From contig NZ_PCOQ01000038.1 of NCBI RefSeq assembly GCF_002975275.1, positions 1-34,644 of the forward strand: a stretch of DNA of 34,644 nt, read 5' to 3'. Every line of letters begins with the position of its first letter. The stretch's first letter is position 1. The position numbers and the translations under genes were made by a program. The notes under the pieces were generated by a model that did no database searches, was not told the origin of the DNA, and saw only the letters and a list, made by a program, of their open reading frames with translations. The DNA comes from Achromobacter sp. MYb9. GTDB lineage: Bacteria; Pseudomonadota; Gammaproteobacteria; Burkholderiales; Burkholderiaceae_B. Positions 7,039-16,172 of the stretch are shown one piece after another.

Positions 7039-7797
7039 ATGGCCCGTCTGCCCCGTCTGTACGCCCCTGGGCTGCCCCAACTGGTGCAGGCCAACTTCAT
7101 TTCGCCGCTGGCCGCGCCATCGCAACCCGCGCCCGCCGATATCCTGAATCAACTGGCCACGTGGCTGGGCGAATCCGCCCAACGCCATCGGGTGTCGGTT
7201 CATGGGTGGCTGCTTGCCAACGACCGCATCCTGCTGCTGGCCACTCCGGCCGACGAAGAAGGCCTGCCCAGGCTGATGCAGACGCTGGGCCGGAATCTGG
7301 CAGCGCGCCTGCGCGGCGGTCGCGTGTTCGCGGGCCGCTATCGGTCCGCCCTGCTGGAACCCGGCGCCTGGGTACTGCCAGCGCTGGTCTGGCTGGAAAC
7401 CTATCCCGTGCGCAGCGGCGCGTCGCAAGACCCCGATTCCTGGCCCTGGTCCTCGGCCGCCAGCCACACCGGCAACACGACAGCCGCGCCTGCACAGTGG
7501 CAATCCGATCACGCCGACTACTGGGCGTGCGGCAATACGCCGTTCGACCGTCAGGCCAACTATCGCAAGCGCCTCCAGGACGGCCTGTCGCGCGAAGAAT
7601 CGCAACGCATCGACCAGGCCGTGTCGGGCCAGTGGGCGCTGGGCGGCGCAAGCTTCATTGCCAGCCTGGCCCATACCGCCAGCCGGCGTGTCGCGCCCGG
7701 CCAACGCGGCCGGCCGCGTAAAAAGCCCGCCGCGCCGGCGGATGCCGAGTCCGGTGCTCCCGCCCCCTCGCCATCCCCCCCGACGACAAGCTCCTGA
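7039..7797 (+). CDS. RAYT/Y1-transposase-like protein that has lost its catalytic residues
   Basis: The 252-residue product follows the plan of REP-associated Y1 (HUH) transposases: start MARLPRLYAPG, a central strand HGWLLANDRILLLATP, LMQTLGRNLAARLR, then VFAGRYRSALLE, LETYPVR and WPWSSAASH. In active members the strand reads NHxH and the following helix carries the nucleophilic Tyr. Here the two histidines are Asp62 and Ile64, and the Tyr position is Asn86 or Leu87. The protein therefore should not cut DNA. The tail keeps an AT-hook-like RGRPRKKP (223-230), so DNA binding is plausible. The gene is intact, with its own promoter and terminator, which suggests retention for a non-transposition role. 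Function is inferred only. Confidence 0.7.
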   Translation: MARLPRLYAPGLPQLVQANFISPLAAPSQPAPADILNQLATWLGESAQRHRVSVHGWLLANDRILLLATPADEEGLPRLMQTLGRNLAARLRGGRVFAGRYRSALLEPGAWVLPALVWLETYPVRSGASQDPDSWPWSSAASHTGNTTAAPAQWQSDHADYWACGNTPFDRQANYRKRLQDGLSREESQRIDQAVSGQWALGGASFIASLAHTASRRVAPGQRGRPRKKPAAPADAESGAPAPSPSPPTTSS

Positions 7798-7804
7798 CAT
7801 CCCG

Positions 7805-7829
7805 ACCCGCCTGCATGGCGGGTTTTTTT
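7805..7829 (+). terminator. Intrinsic terminator after the transposase-like gene
   Basis: Stem ACCCGCC / GGCGGGT with a 5-base loop, running into seven T (7823-7829). It isolates this gene from gltB. Confidence 0.9.
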
Positions 7830-8012
7830 GGCGCGACGCACATTCACGTGCACTTTTCGCCACATCGACGCGTCAATTTCTCAGCCGCAAATGTCCATAA
7901 AATTAGGGACACATAAAGGGAAATCCAGGGATTCCACCCCCGTCGGCATGCGACGTCCTGGGCACTCGCCGCGGCAAGCCAATAACGGCGCGGGCGTTAA
8001 TGCGTCCCCATA

Positions 8013-8057
8013 TTTACGCACTATGATGGAGCATTAATATAAATAGGGTCATACCCT
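8013..8057 (+). promoter_or_regulatory. Putative gltBD promoter with adjacent dyad
   Basis: TTTACG (8013-8018), 16 bases, TAATAT (8035-8040). Just downstream AGGGT-CAT-ACCCT (8045-8057) forms a small dyad near the expected transcription start, either an operator or a 5' hairpin. The local drop in GC content supports a regulatory region. The rest of 7830-8147 shows nothing else I can name. Confidence 0.4.
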
Positions 8058-8147
8058 GTTTGTTTCTATTGCACCCTACTTGCGACGGGGGTATTGTCCG
8101 TCTCCTGCACTGCAACATTACGACGCAGGCCCACTGCGGAGCGCGCC

Positions 8148-11100
8148 ATGCCCCAAATTACCCCGATCGAATCCTGTCCCACCCCCAAGGCGACCCCTAT
8201 CGATGCCAGCCGCATCGGTCTGCCTGCGGCTCAAGGGCTGTACCACCCCAAGAATGAGCACGACGCCTGTGGTGTCGGTTTCGTTGCGCACATCAAGGGC
8301 AAGAAAAGCCACGCGATCATCCAGCAGGGTCTAAAGATCCTTGAAAACCTGGACCACCGCGGCGCAGTCGGCGCGGACAAGCTGATGGGCGACGGCGCGG
8401 GCATCCTGATCCAGATTCCGGACACGCTCTATCGCGACGAACTGAGCCAGCAAGGCATCATCCTGCCGCCTCCCGGCGAGTACGGCGTGGCCATGGTGTT
8501 CCTGCCCAAGGAAACCGCCTCGCGCCTGGCTTGCGAGCAAGAACTTGAACGTTCGGTGCGCGCCGAAGGCCAGGTCGTCCTGGGCTGGCGCAATGTGCCG
8601 GTGGACGTCGACATGCCGATGTCGCCCACCGTGCGTGAATGCGAGCCCGTGATCCGCCAGCTGTTCATCGGCCGTGGCGCCGACGTGATGGTGCCCGACG
8701 CGCTGGAACGCAAGCTGTACGTGATCCGCAAGACCGCCAGCCACGCCATCCAGAACATGCATCTGGCCCACGGCAAGGAATACTTCGTGCCATCGGCGTC
8801 GGTGCGCACCGTGGTCTACAAGGGCCTGCTGCTGGCCGACCAGGTCGGCCGCTATTACCGCGATCTGGCCGACACGCGCGCCGTATCCGCGCTGGCGCTG
8901 GTTCACCAGCGTTTTTCGACCAACACGTTCCCCGCCTGGCCGCTGGCCCACCCGTACCGCATGATCGCCCACAACGGGGAAATCAACACGGTCAAGGGCA
9001 ACTTCAACTGGCTGCGCGCCCGTGAAGGCATGATGCAGTCGGCCGTGCTGGGCGACGATCTGAAAAAGCTGTACCCCATCGTCTACGAAGGCCAGTCGGA
9101 CACCGCCACGTTCGACAACTGCCTGGAACTGCTGGTCAATTCCGGCTATTCCCTGGCCCACGCCATGATGATGATGATCCCGGAAGCCTGGGAACAGCAC
9201 ACGCAGATGGACGAGTCGCGCCGCGCGTTCTACGAATACCACGCTGCCATGATGGAGCCGTGGGACGGCCCCGCCGCCGTCGCCTTCACCGATGGCCGCC
9301 AGATCGGCGCCACGCTGGACCGCAACGGCCTGCGCCCCGCCCGCTACCTAGTCACCGATGACGACATGGTCATCCTGGCGTCCGAAGCCGGCACGCTGTC
9401 GATTCCCGAAAACCGCATCGTCAAGAAGTGGCGCCTGCAGCCGGGCAAGATGTTCCTGATCGACCTGGAACAGGGCCGCATCATCGACGACGCCGAAATC
9501 AAGCTGCAACTGGCCAACAGCCGCCCGTACCGTCAGTGGATCGAGCGCCTGCAGATCAAGCTGGAATCGCTGCCGGCCCCGCGCCAGGCCGCCGTCGCCA
9601 CGCAGTCGTCCGTGTCGCTGCTGGACCGCCAGCAAGCCTTCGGCTGGACCCAGGAAGACTACAAGTTCATCCTGGAACCCATGGCGTCTACCGGCGAGGA
9701 AGTCATTGGCTCGATGGGCAACGACGCCCCGCTGGCCGTGCTGTCCGACCGCGCCAAGCCGTTCTACAACTATTTCCGCCAGTTGTTCGCGCAGGTCACG
9801 AACCCGCCCATCGACCCCATCCGCGAACAGCTGGTGATGTCGCTGGTGTCGTTCATCGGCCCCAAGCCCAACCTGCTGGACATCAACAACGTCAACCCGC
9901 CGCTGCGCCTGGAAGTGTCCCAGCCGGTGCTGGACTTTGCCGCCATGGCGCAGATCCGCGACATCGAGCAGGTCACGGGCAAGAAATTCCGCAGCTTCGA
10001 GCTCGACATCACGTACCCCGCCGCCTGGGGCCCCGAGGGCATTGAAGCCCGCGTGGCCGCGCTGTGCGCGCGCGCCGTCGATGCCGTGCAAAGCGGCTAC
10101 AACATCCTGATCGTGTCGGATCGCCTGGTCGACAGCGAACGCGTGGCCATCCCCGCGCTGCTGGCAACGTCGGCCGTGCACCAGCATCTGATCCGCGCCG
10201 GCCTGCGCACCAACACCGGCCTGGTCGTGGAAACCGGTTCGGCCCGCGAAGTGCACCACTTCGCGCTGCTGGGCGGCTACGGCGCCGAGGCCATTCACCC
10301 CTACCTGGCGCTGGAATCGCTGGGCAAGATGAATGACCCCGAAAAGGCCGTGAAGAACTTCATCAAGGCAATCGGCAAGGGCTTGAACAAGGTCATGTCC
10401 AAGATGGGCATCTCGACCTACATGTCCTATACCGGCGCGCAGATCTTCGAAGCCGTGGGCCTGCAAAGCAACCTGGTGAACAAGTACTTCACGGGCACCT
10501 CGTCCAACATCGAAGGCATCGGCATCTTCCAGGTGGCTGAAGAAGCGCTGCGCCAGCACCGCGCGGCGTTCAGCACCGACCCCGTGCTGGCCAACGACCT
10601 GGACGCCGGTGGCGAATACGCCTACCGCGTGCGCGGCGAAGAGCACATGTGGACGCCGGATTCCATCGCCAAGTTGCAGCACGCCTCGCGCGCCAACAAC
10701 TACCGCACTTACAAGGAATACGCGCAGATCATCAACGACCAAAGCCGTCGCCACATGACCCTGCGCGGCCTGTTCGAATTCCGCTTCGACCCGTCGCGCG
10801 CCATCCCGCTGGATGACGTCGAGTCCGCCAAGGACATCGTCAAGCGCTTTGCCACCGGCGCCATGTCGCTGGGCTCGATCTCGACCGAAGCGCACTCGGT
10901 GCTGGCCGTGGCCATGAACCGCATCGGCGGCAAGTCCAACACCGGCGAAGGCGGCGAAGACGAACTGCGCTACCGCGCCGAAATGCGCGAAGGCAAGAGC
11001 ACCATCAAGGACGGCGACACGCTGGCCTCGCTGCTGGGCTCGGACCGCATCGAAGCCGATGTCGTCTTGAAGAAGGGCGATTCGCTGCGCTCGAAGATCA

Positions 11101-12887
11101 AGCAGGTGGCCTCGGGCCGTTTTGGCGTGACCGCCGAATACCTGTCGTCCGCCGACCAGATCCAGATCAAGATGGCGCAGGGCGCCAAGCCCGGCGAAGG
11201 CGGTCAGCTGCCCGGCCACAAGGTGTCGGAATACATCGCCAAGCTGCGTTATTCCGTGCCGGGCGTGGGCCTGATTTCGCCCCCGCCGCACCACGACATC
11301 TATTCCATTGAAGACCTGGCCCAGCTGATCCACGACCTGAAGAACGTGAATTCCAAGGCGTCGGTGTCGGTCAAGCTGGTGTCCGAAGTGGGCGTGGGCA
11401 CGGTGGCCGCGGGTGTCGCCAAGGCCAAGGCCGATCACGTCGTGATCGCCGGCCACGACGGCGGCACGGGCGCATCGCCGGTGTCGTCCATCAAGCACGT
11501 GGGCACGCCCTGGGAACTGGGCCTGGCCGAAACGCAGCAGACGCTGGTGCTGAACCGCCTGCGCAGCCGCATCCGCGTGCAGGCCGACGGCCAGATGAAG
11601 ACCGGCCGCGACGTCGTCATCGGCGCGCTGCTGGGTGCCGATGAATTCGGCTTCGCCACGGCGCCGCTGGTTGTCGAAGGCTGCATCATGATGCGCAAGT
11701 GCCACCTGAACACCTGCCCGGTGGGCGTGGCCACGCAAGACCCGGTCCTGCGCAAGAAATTCCAGGGCAAGCCGGAACACGTCGTCAACTTCTTCTTCTT
11801 CATCGCCGAAGAAGTGCGCGAAATCATGGCGCAACTGGGCATCCGCAAGTTCGACGACCTGATCGGCCGCGCCGATCTGCTGGACATGCGTTCGGGCGTT
11901 GAGCACTGGAAGGCGCAAGGGCTGGACTTCGCCCGCGTGTTCCATCAAACGCAATCGGACGCCGACGTGCGCCAGACCGAAGAGCAGGACCACGGCCTGG
12001 CCGGCGCGCTGGATCACCAGTTGATCGACCGCAGCCGCCCCGCGCTGGAGCGCGGCGAAAAGGTGTCGTTCATCGTGCCGGTGCGCAACCGCAACCGTAC
12101 GATCGGCGCCATGCTGTCGGGCGCCGTGGCCTCGCGCTACGGCCACGACGGCCTGCCGGACGACACCATCCACATCCAGTGCAACGGCACCGCCGGCCAA
12201 AGCTTCGGCGCGTTCCTGGCGCACGGCATCACGATGGACCTGGTGGGCGAAGGCAACGACTACGTCGGCAAGGGCTTGTCCGGCGGCCGCATCATCGTGC
12301 GCTCGCCCAACGACTTCCGCGGCTTCGGCCCCGACCACATCATTGCCGGCAACACCGTGCTGTACGGCGCGTTGGCGGGCGAGGCGTTCTTCAACGGCGT
12401 GGCCGGCGAACGTTTCGCGGTGCGTAACTCGGGCGCGGCCACGGTTGTCGAAGGCACGGGCGACCACGGCTGCGAATACATGACGGGCGGCACGGTCGTG
12501 GTGCTGGGCGCCACGGGCCGCAACTTCGCGGCCGGCATGTCGGGCGGCGTCGCGTATGTCTGGGATCCGGAACGCACGCTCAAGCATCGCGTCAACCTGT
12601 CGATGGTGGAACTGGAAGGCGTGGCGCCGCATGCGGAACAGCAAGCGCTGAACAATATCGACATCTGGCACAGCGCGCAGCGCGGTGGCGAACGCGAGAC
12701 GGATGAAACCATCCTGCGCCGCCTGGTGGAAGACCACTTCCGCTACACCGGCAGCTACCGCGCCCGCGAGATCCTGGGCGACTGGGAAGCCTCGCGCGGC
12801 AAATTCGTAAAGGTCATGCCGACGGACTACCGTCGCGCATTGGGTGAAATGTGGCGTGCAGCCAACCAGCAACAACTGGCTGCGTGA
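8148..12887 (+). CDS. gltB: Glutamate synthase (NADPH), large (alpha) subunit
   Basis: Catalyses glutamine + 2-oxoglutarate to two glutamate with electrons from GltD. Start ATG 8148 is chosen because GGAG (8138-8141) is 6 bases upstream and because it leaves a 40-residue propeptide before the N-terminal nucleophile Cys41 (HDACGVGF), as in the family. The 1579-residue length is usual. Domains: class II glutaminase (41 to about 430), central domain (about 470-780), FMN-binding synthase domain (about 830-1210, with IAGHDGGTGASP), the 3Fe-4S cluster cysteines Cys1179, Cys1185 and Cys1190 (CX5CX4C), and the C-terminal beta-helix domain (about 1280-1490) with GXXGXXXG repeats. gltD follows after 8 bases. 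Confidence 0.98.
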   Translation: MPQITPIESCPTPKATPIDASRIGLPAAQGLYHPKNEHDACGVGFVAHIKGKKSHAIIQQGLKILENLDHRGAVGADKLMGDGAGILIQIPDTLYRDELSQQGIILPPPGEYGVAMVFLPKETASRLACEQELERSVRAEGQVVLGWRNVPVDVDMPMSPTVRECEPVIRQLFIGRGADVMVPDALERKLYVIRKTASHAIQNMHLAHGKEYFVPSASVRTVVYKGLLLADQVGRYYRDLADTRAVSALALVHQRFSTNTFPAWPLAHPYRMIAHNGEINTVKGNFNWLRAREGMMQSAVLGDDLKKLYPIVYEGQSDTATFDNCLELLVNSGYSLAHAMMMMIPEAWEQHTQMDESRRAFYEYHAAMMEPWDGPAAVAFTDGRQIGATLDRNGLRPARYLVTDDDMVILASEAGTLSIPENRIVKKWRLQPGKMFLIDLEQGRIIDDAEIKLQLANSRPYRQWIERLQIKLESLPAPRQAAVATQSSVSLLDRQQAFGWTQEDYKFILEPMASTGEEVIGSMGNDAPLAVLSDRAKPFYNYFRQLFAQVTNPPIDPIREQLVMSLVSFIGPKPNLLDINNVNPPLRLEVSQPVLDFAAMAQIRDIEQVTGKKFRSFELDITYPAAWGPEGIEARVAALCARAVDAVQSGYNILIVSDRLVDSERVAIPALLATSAVHQHLIRAGLRTNTGLVVETGSAREVHHFALLGGYGAEAIHPYLALESLGKMNDPEKAVKNFIKAIGKGLNKVMSKMGISTYMSYTGAQIFEAVGLQSNLVNKYFTGTSSNIEGIGIFQVAEEALRQHRAAFSTDPVLANDLDAGGEYAYRVRGEEHMWTPDSIAKLQHASRANNYRTYKEYAQIINDQSRRHMTLRGLFEFRFDPSRAIPLDDVESAKDIVKRFATGAMSLGSISTEAHSVLAVAMNRIGGKSNTGEGGEDELRYRAEMREGKSTIKDGDTLASLLGSDRIEADVVLKKGDSLRSKIKQVASGRFGVTAEYLSSADQIQIKMAQGAKPGEGGQLPGHKVSEYIAKLRYSVPGVGLISPPPHHDIYSIEDLAQLIHDLKNVNSKASVSVKLVSEVGVGTVAAGVAKAKADHVVIAGHDGGTGASPVSSIKHVGTPWELGLAETQQTLVLNRLRSRIRVQADGQMKTGRDVVIGALLGADEFGFATAPLVVEGCIMMRKCHLNTCPVGVATQDPVLRKKFQGKPEHVVNFFFFIAEEVREIMAQLGIRKFDDLIGRADLLDMRSGVEHWKAQGLDFARVFHQTQSDADVRQTEEQDHGLAGALDHQLIDRSRPALERGEKVSFIVPVRNRNRTIGAMLSGAVASRYGHDGLPDDTIHIQCNGTAGQSFGAFLAHGITMDLVGEGNDYVGKGLSGGRIIVRSPNDFRGFGPDHIIAGNTVLYGALAGEAFFNGVAGERFAVRNSGAATVVEGTGDHGCEYMTGGTVVVLGATGRNFAAGMSGGVAYVWDPERTLKHRVNLSMVELEGVAPHAEQQALNNIDIWHSAQRGGERETDETILRRLVEDHFRYTGSYRAREILGDWEASRGKFVKVMPTDYRRALGEMWRAANQQQLAA

Positions 12888-12895
12888 GGGATACC

Positions 12896-14362
12896 ATGGG
12901 AAAGATTACCGGCTTTATGGAATTTCAGCGTCTGCAGGAGGCCTCCGAGGCCCCGCAGAAGCGGCTGAAGAACTGGCGCGAATTCGTGCTGCACCTGACC
13001 GACGACCAGGCCAAGCAGCAAGCCGCGCGCTGCATGGACTGCGGCATCCCGTTCTGCAACAACGGCTGCCCGGTCAACAACATCATCCCCGACTGGAATG
13101 ACCTGGTGTACAAGCAGGACTGGCGCCGCGCGCTGGACGTGCTGCACTCCACCAATAACTTCCCGGAGTTCACCGGCCGCATCTGCCCGGCGCCGTGTGA
13201 AGCCGCCTGTACCTTGAACATCAACAGCGACGCTGTCGGCATCAAGTCCATCGAGCACGCCATCATCGACAAGGGTTGGGCCGAGGGTTGGGTCGCACCG
13301 CTGGTGCCGGCCAAGAAGACCGGCAAGAAGGTCGCGGTGGTGGGTTCCGGACCCGCCGGCATGGCGTGCGCGCAGCAGTTGGCGCGCGCCGGCCACTCGG
13401 TGACGCTGTTCGAAAAGAGCGACCGCATCGGCGGCCTGCTGCGTTACGGCATCCCCGATTTCAAGCTGGAAAAGCACCAGATCGACCGCCGCATCTCGCA
13501 GATGGAAGCCGAGGGCGTGGAATTCGCGCCGTCGACCTACATCGGCAACCCGAAGGACCCCGTGGCCGATGGCCTGACGGTGCGCACGCCGGATTCGCTG
13601 AAGGCCGAGTTCGACGCGATCGTCATGACGGGCGGTTCCGAGACCCCGCGCGACCTGCCGGTGCCGGGCCGCGAACTGTCGGGCGTGTACTACGCGATGG
13701 ACTTCCTGCGTCAGCAGAACAAGGCCGTCGCCGGCGATCGCCTGACCGACCAGACGCTGGCCAAGGGCAAGCACGTGGTCGTGATCGGTGGCGGCGATAC
13801 GGGTTCCGATTGCGTGGGCACCAGCAACCGCCACGGCGCAGCCTCGGTCACGCAGTTTGAACTGATGCCCCAGCCGCCCGAGTCCGAAAACAAGACCATG
13901 ACGTGGCCGTACTGGCCGCTGAAGATGCGCACGTCGTCTTCCCACGAAGAAGGCTGCGAACGCGATTGGTCCGTCACCACCAAGCTGCTCAAGGGCAGCA
14001 ACGGCAAGGTTGAAAAGCTGGTCGGCGCCCGCGTCGAATGGTTCAAGGACGACGCCACCGGCCAGATGAAGATGCGCGAAGTCGAAGGCTCGGAATTCGA
14101 GATCAAGGCTGACCTGGTGCTGCTGGCCATGGGCTTCGTGTCGCCGGTTCAGACCGTGCTGGACGCGTTCGGCGTGGACCGCGACGCGCGCGGCAACGTG
14201 CGCGCCAACACCGACGACTACCGCACCAATGTCGAAAAGGTGTTTGCCGCGGGCGACATGCGCCGGGGCCAGTCACTGGTGGTCTGGGCCATCCGCGAAG
14301 GCCGCCAATGCGCGCGTTCGGTCGATGCCTACCTGATGGGCGCTAGCGAATTGCCGCGCTGA
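12896..14362 (+). CDS. gltD: Glutamate synthase (NADPH), small (beta) subunit
   Basis: Oxidises NADPH and passes electrons through FAD and 4Fe-4S clusters to GltB. The 488-residue product has the N-terminal cysteine clusters CMDCGIPFCNNGCP (Cys46, 49, 54, 58) and CPAPCEAAC, a first Rossmann motif GSGPAG (150-155) for FAD, and a second GGGDTG (298-303) for NADPH. It ends with the AAGDMRRGQSLVVWAIREG segment typical of the family. ATG 12896 is chosen because GAGGG overlapping the gltB stop gives a well-spaced ribosome site. In-frame upstream codons would reach into gltB. Confidence 0.97.
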   Translation: MGKITGFMEFQRLQEASEAPQKRLKNWREFVLHLTDDQAKQQAARCMDCGIPFCNNGCPVNNIIPDWNDLVYKQDWRRALDVLHSTNNFPEFTGRICPAPCEAACTLNINSDAVGIKSIEHAIIDKGWAEGWVAPLVPAKKTGKKVAVVGSGPAGMACAQQLARAGHSVTLFEKSDRIGGLLRYGIPDFKLEKHQIDRRISQMEAEGVEFAPSTYIGNPKDPVADGLTVRTPDSLKAEFDAIVMTGGSETPRDLPVPGRELSGVYYAMDFLRQQNKAVAGDRLTDQTLAKGKHVVVIGGGDTGSDCVGTSNRHGAASVTQFELMPQPPESENKTMTWPYWPLKMRTSSSHEEGCERDWSVTTKLLKGSNGKVEKLVGARVEWFKDDATGQMKMREVEGSEFEIKADLVLLAMGFVSPVQTVLDAFGVDRDARGNVRANTDDYRTNVEKVFAAGDMRRGQSLVVWAIREGRQCARSVDAYLMGASELPR

Positions 14363-14385
14363 TCCTTCCGACGCTGGCAATACCC

Positions 14386-14425
14386 CATTCGCCGCCTTCG
14401 CGCCCCCGCGCCAAGGCGGCGAATG
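14386..14425. terminator. Long perfect hairpin after gltD
   Basis: A 13-bp perfect stem CATTCGCCGCCTT / AAGGCGGCGAATG with a 14-base GC-rich loop. There is no T-run on either side, so it may be a factor-assisted terminator or an mRNA 3'-end stabiliser. Confidence 0.5.
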
Positions 14426-14531
14426 CATTCAGACGCGCGACATGATCATTTCCGTAGAGAGTCGCGCTTGCGTAGGATCCGTCTGATTCTTGTTGCCTGG
14501 CGGCCACGGGCGCGTTCCATCTTTTCACGGT

Positions 14532-14545
14532 TTGACACATATCAA
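14532..14545 (+). promoter_or_regulatory. FNR/Anr-type box upstream of ompW
   Basis: TTGAC-ACAT-ATCAA differs from the FNR consensus TTGAT-N4-ATCAA at one base. It is centred 71 bases before ATG 14610. OmpW-family genes are FNR targets in enterobacteria, which supports the reading. I see no clear -10 element for a class II promoter. Confidence 0.6.
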
Positions 14546-14609
14546 TCAGGCCTGAAGCCAGGTTTGAGAACCTGTCGTCTCACCCTCATGGAAAGATCGG
14601 AGAAGAAAA

Positions 14610-15248
14610 ATGTTTTCGCTGAACGGGCGTATCCGCGCCACCGCCATCGCCGGACTGATCGCCGCCGGCGCACTCGCCGCTCCCGCGCATGCCCATGAGG
14701 CAGGCGACGTGCTGTTCCGCGTGGGCGTGACACAGGTCCGTCCTTCGTCCAACAACGGCACGGTGCTGGACGGCAGCGTCAAACTCGACGTCAACAACAA
14801 CGTCCGTCCGAGCTTCACGCTGGGTTACATGGTGACGCGCAACATCGGTATCGAACTGCTGGGCGCCTGGCCGTTCCAGCACGACGTCAGCGGCAGCGGC
14901 CTGGGCAAGATCGGCTCCAGCAAGCAACTGCCCCCCACGCTCAGCCTGCAATGGCACATCCTGCCGGACAGCATGATCCAGCCGTACATCGGCGTGGGCA
15001 TCAACTACACGCACTTCTTCGACACCAAGGCCGAAGGCGCGTTGAAGGGTTCGGACCTGAAGCTGGGCGATTCCTGGGGCGTCGCCGCGCAACTGGGCGC
15101 GGACTTCAAGATCAACGAACGCTGGTTCATGAACGCCGACATCCGCTACATCGACATCAGGTCGAAGGTGAAGCTGGACGGCCAGCACATCGGCACCGCA
15201 CGCATCGATCCGTGGGTGGCGACGCTGGGTGTTGGTTACCGCTTCTAA
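14610..15248 (+). CDS. ompW: OmpW-family outer-membrane protein
   Basis: Small eight-stranded beta-barrel for uptake of small hydrophobic compounds, often raised under low oxygen. The 212-residue product has a signal peptide (cleavage probably after AHA at residues 26-28). It then shows the OmpW pattern: GDVLFRVGVTQVRP, LGYMVTRNIGIELLGAWPFQHDV, PTLSLQWHIL, QPYIGVGINYTHFF, SWGVAAQLGADFKINERWFMNADIRYID, and the C-terminal aromatic VGYRF needed for outer-membrane insertion. GGAG precedes ATG 14610. An FNR-type box lies upstream. The gene is convergent with the LysR gene, overlapping it by four bases at the stop codons. Confidence 0.94.
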   Translation: MFSLNGRIRATAIAGLIAAGALAAPAHAHEAGDVLFRVGVTQVRPSSNNGTVLDGSVKLDVNNNVRPSFTLGYMVTRNIGIELLGAWPFQHDVSGSGLGKIGSSKQLPPTLSLQWHILPDSMIQPYIGVGINYTHFFDTKAEGALKGSDLKLGDSWGVAAQLGADFKINERWFMNADIRYIDIRSKVKLDGQHIGTARIDPWVATLGVGYRF

Positions 15249-16108
15249 GCCATCAACTGTTGCCGCAGCGCCTGCAATGCAGGCGCGTCGTCATCCGCAC
15301 GCCAGACCAACTGGGTCTGGGCGTGCGCATACGGGCCGGTCAGCGCGCTAACACGGACGGAATGCTCGGCCCCCAGCACGGCCAGCACCGAACGAGGCAC
15401 GATGGCCACGCCCGAGCCCGCCGCCACGCACGCCACAATGGCGTGATACGAGGCGAACTCCATCACACGCCCCGGCGCCAGGCCTTCGTGGTTCAACCAT
15501 GATTCCAGGATGCGCCGATACGAGCACCCCGCCGCAAACGCAATGACGGTACGGCCGCCCAGATCGCGAGCACTCGCGATCTCGCCCCAAGCCAGCGGCG
15601 AAATCAGCGTCAGGTCTTCCTTGAAGGCATCCATGGCAGCCAGGCCATCGGCCGGAAACGGCTGGGCCACGAACGCCGCCTCGATTTCATAGTTGCGCAC
15701 CTTGGTCGCCAGGGCGCCCGACGTCCCCGTGACCAGTTCTATCCCCACCTGCGGCCAAGCCGCGTGATACGCCGCCAGGATGGGCGGCAGGCGCGCGGCA
15801 GCCGTGCTTTCCATGGTGCCGATGCGCAGCACGCCTTGCGGGGCGCCGTCACGCACCGCGGCCTGCGCTTCGTCCGACAAGCGCAACAGACGATCCGCGT
15901 AGGACAGCAGCACGCGCCCCTGGTCCGACAACACCAGCCGGCGGTTCTGGCGGCGAAAGAGCGGGGCCTCCAGCGAGGCCTCCAATTGCTTCAAGCGGGT
16001 CGACACATTGGACTGCACCCGGTTCAGGTGCTGGGCCGCGCGCGCCACGCCGCCCTGATCGGCCACCGCCTTGAAGATCTGCAACGCGTCGAGATCCAAG
16101 TTTCTCAT
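15245..16108 (-). CDS. LysR-family transcriptional regulator
   Basis: A 287-residue LysR regulator. The N-terminal winged helix-turn-helix spans residues 1 to about 62 (DALQIFKAVADQGGVARAAQHLN, then SNVSTRLKQLEASLEAPLFRR, in pieces). A linker helix and a two-lobed effector-binding domain follow (LRIGTMESTAAARLP; ASYHAIVACVAAGSGVAIVP). A longer frame begins at 16357, but that would overlap the divergent MFS gene. ATG 16108 starts the canonical LysR N-terminus. The gene is divergent from the MFS/Bug/nitronate monooxygenase cluster, which is presumably its target. The inducer is unknown. Confidence 0.92.
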   Translation of the reverse strand: MRNLDLDALQIFKAVADQGGVARAAQHLNRVQSNVSTRLKQLEASLEAPLFRRQNRRLVLSDQGRVLLSYADRLLRLSDEAQAAVRDGAPQGVLRIGTMESTAAARLPPILAAYHAAWPQVGIELVTGTSGALATKVRNYEIEAAFVAQPFPADGLAAMDAFKEDLTLISPLAWGEIASARDLGGRTVIAFAAGCSYRRILESWLNHEGLAPGRVMEFASYHAIVACVAAGSGVAIVPRSVLAVLGAEHSVRVSALTGPYAHAQTQLVWRADDDAPALQALRQQLMA

Positions 16109-16125
16109 TTCAAGAACCCATGTTC

Positions 16126-16143
16126 TTAATAATTCACTATTAA
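16126..16143. promoter_or_regulatory. Dyad in the LysR-MFS intergenic region
   Basis: TTAATA-N6-TATTAA, a perfect AT-rich dyad in the 64-bp divergent intergenic space. Position and symmetry fit a LysR-type operator shared by both promoters. Confidence 0.5.
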
Positions 16144-16172
16144 AGATATTAGTACAGCCGTAGAGTGGACGC

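Noticed and set aside
9348..12875. Open frame of 1175 codons antisense to gltB
   Set aside because: It is a shadow of codon bias in GC-rich DNA. The plus strand encodes a full GltB with all catalytic motifs, while the antisense product is His/Gln/Arg-rich with no recognisable domain.
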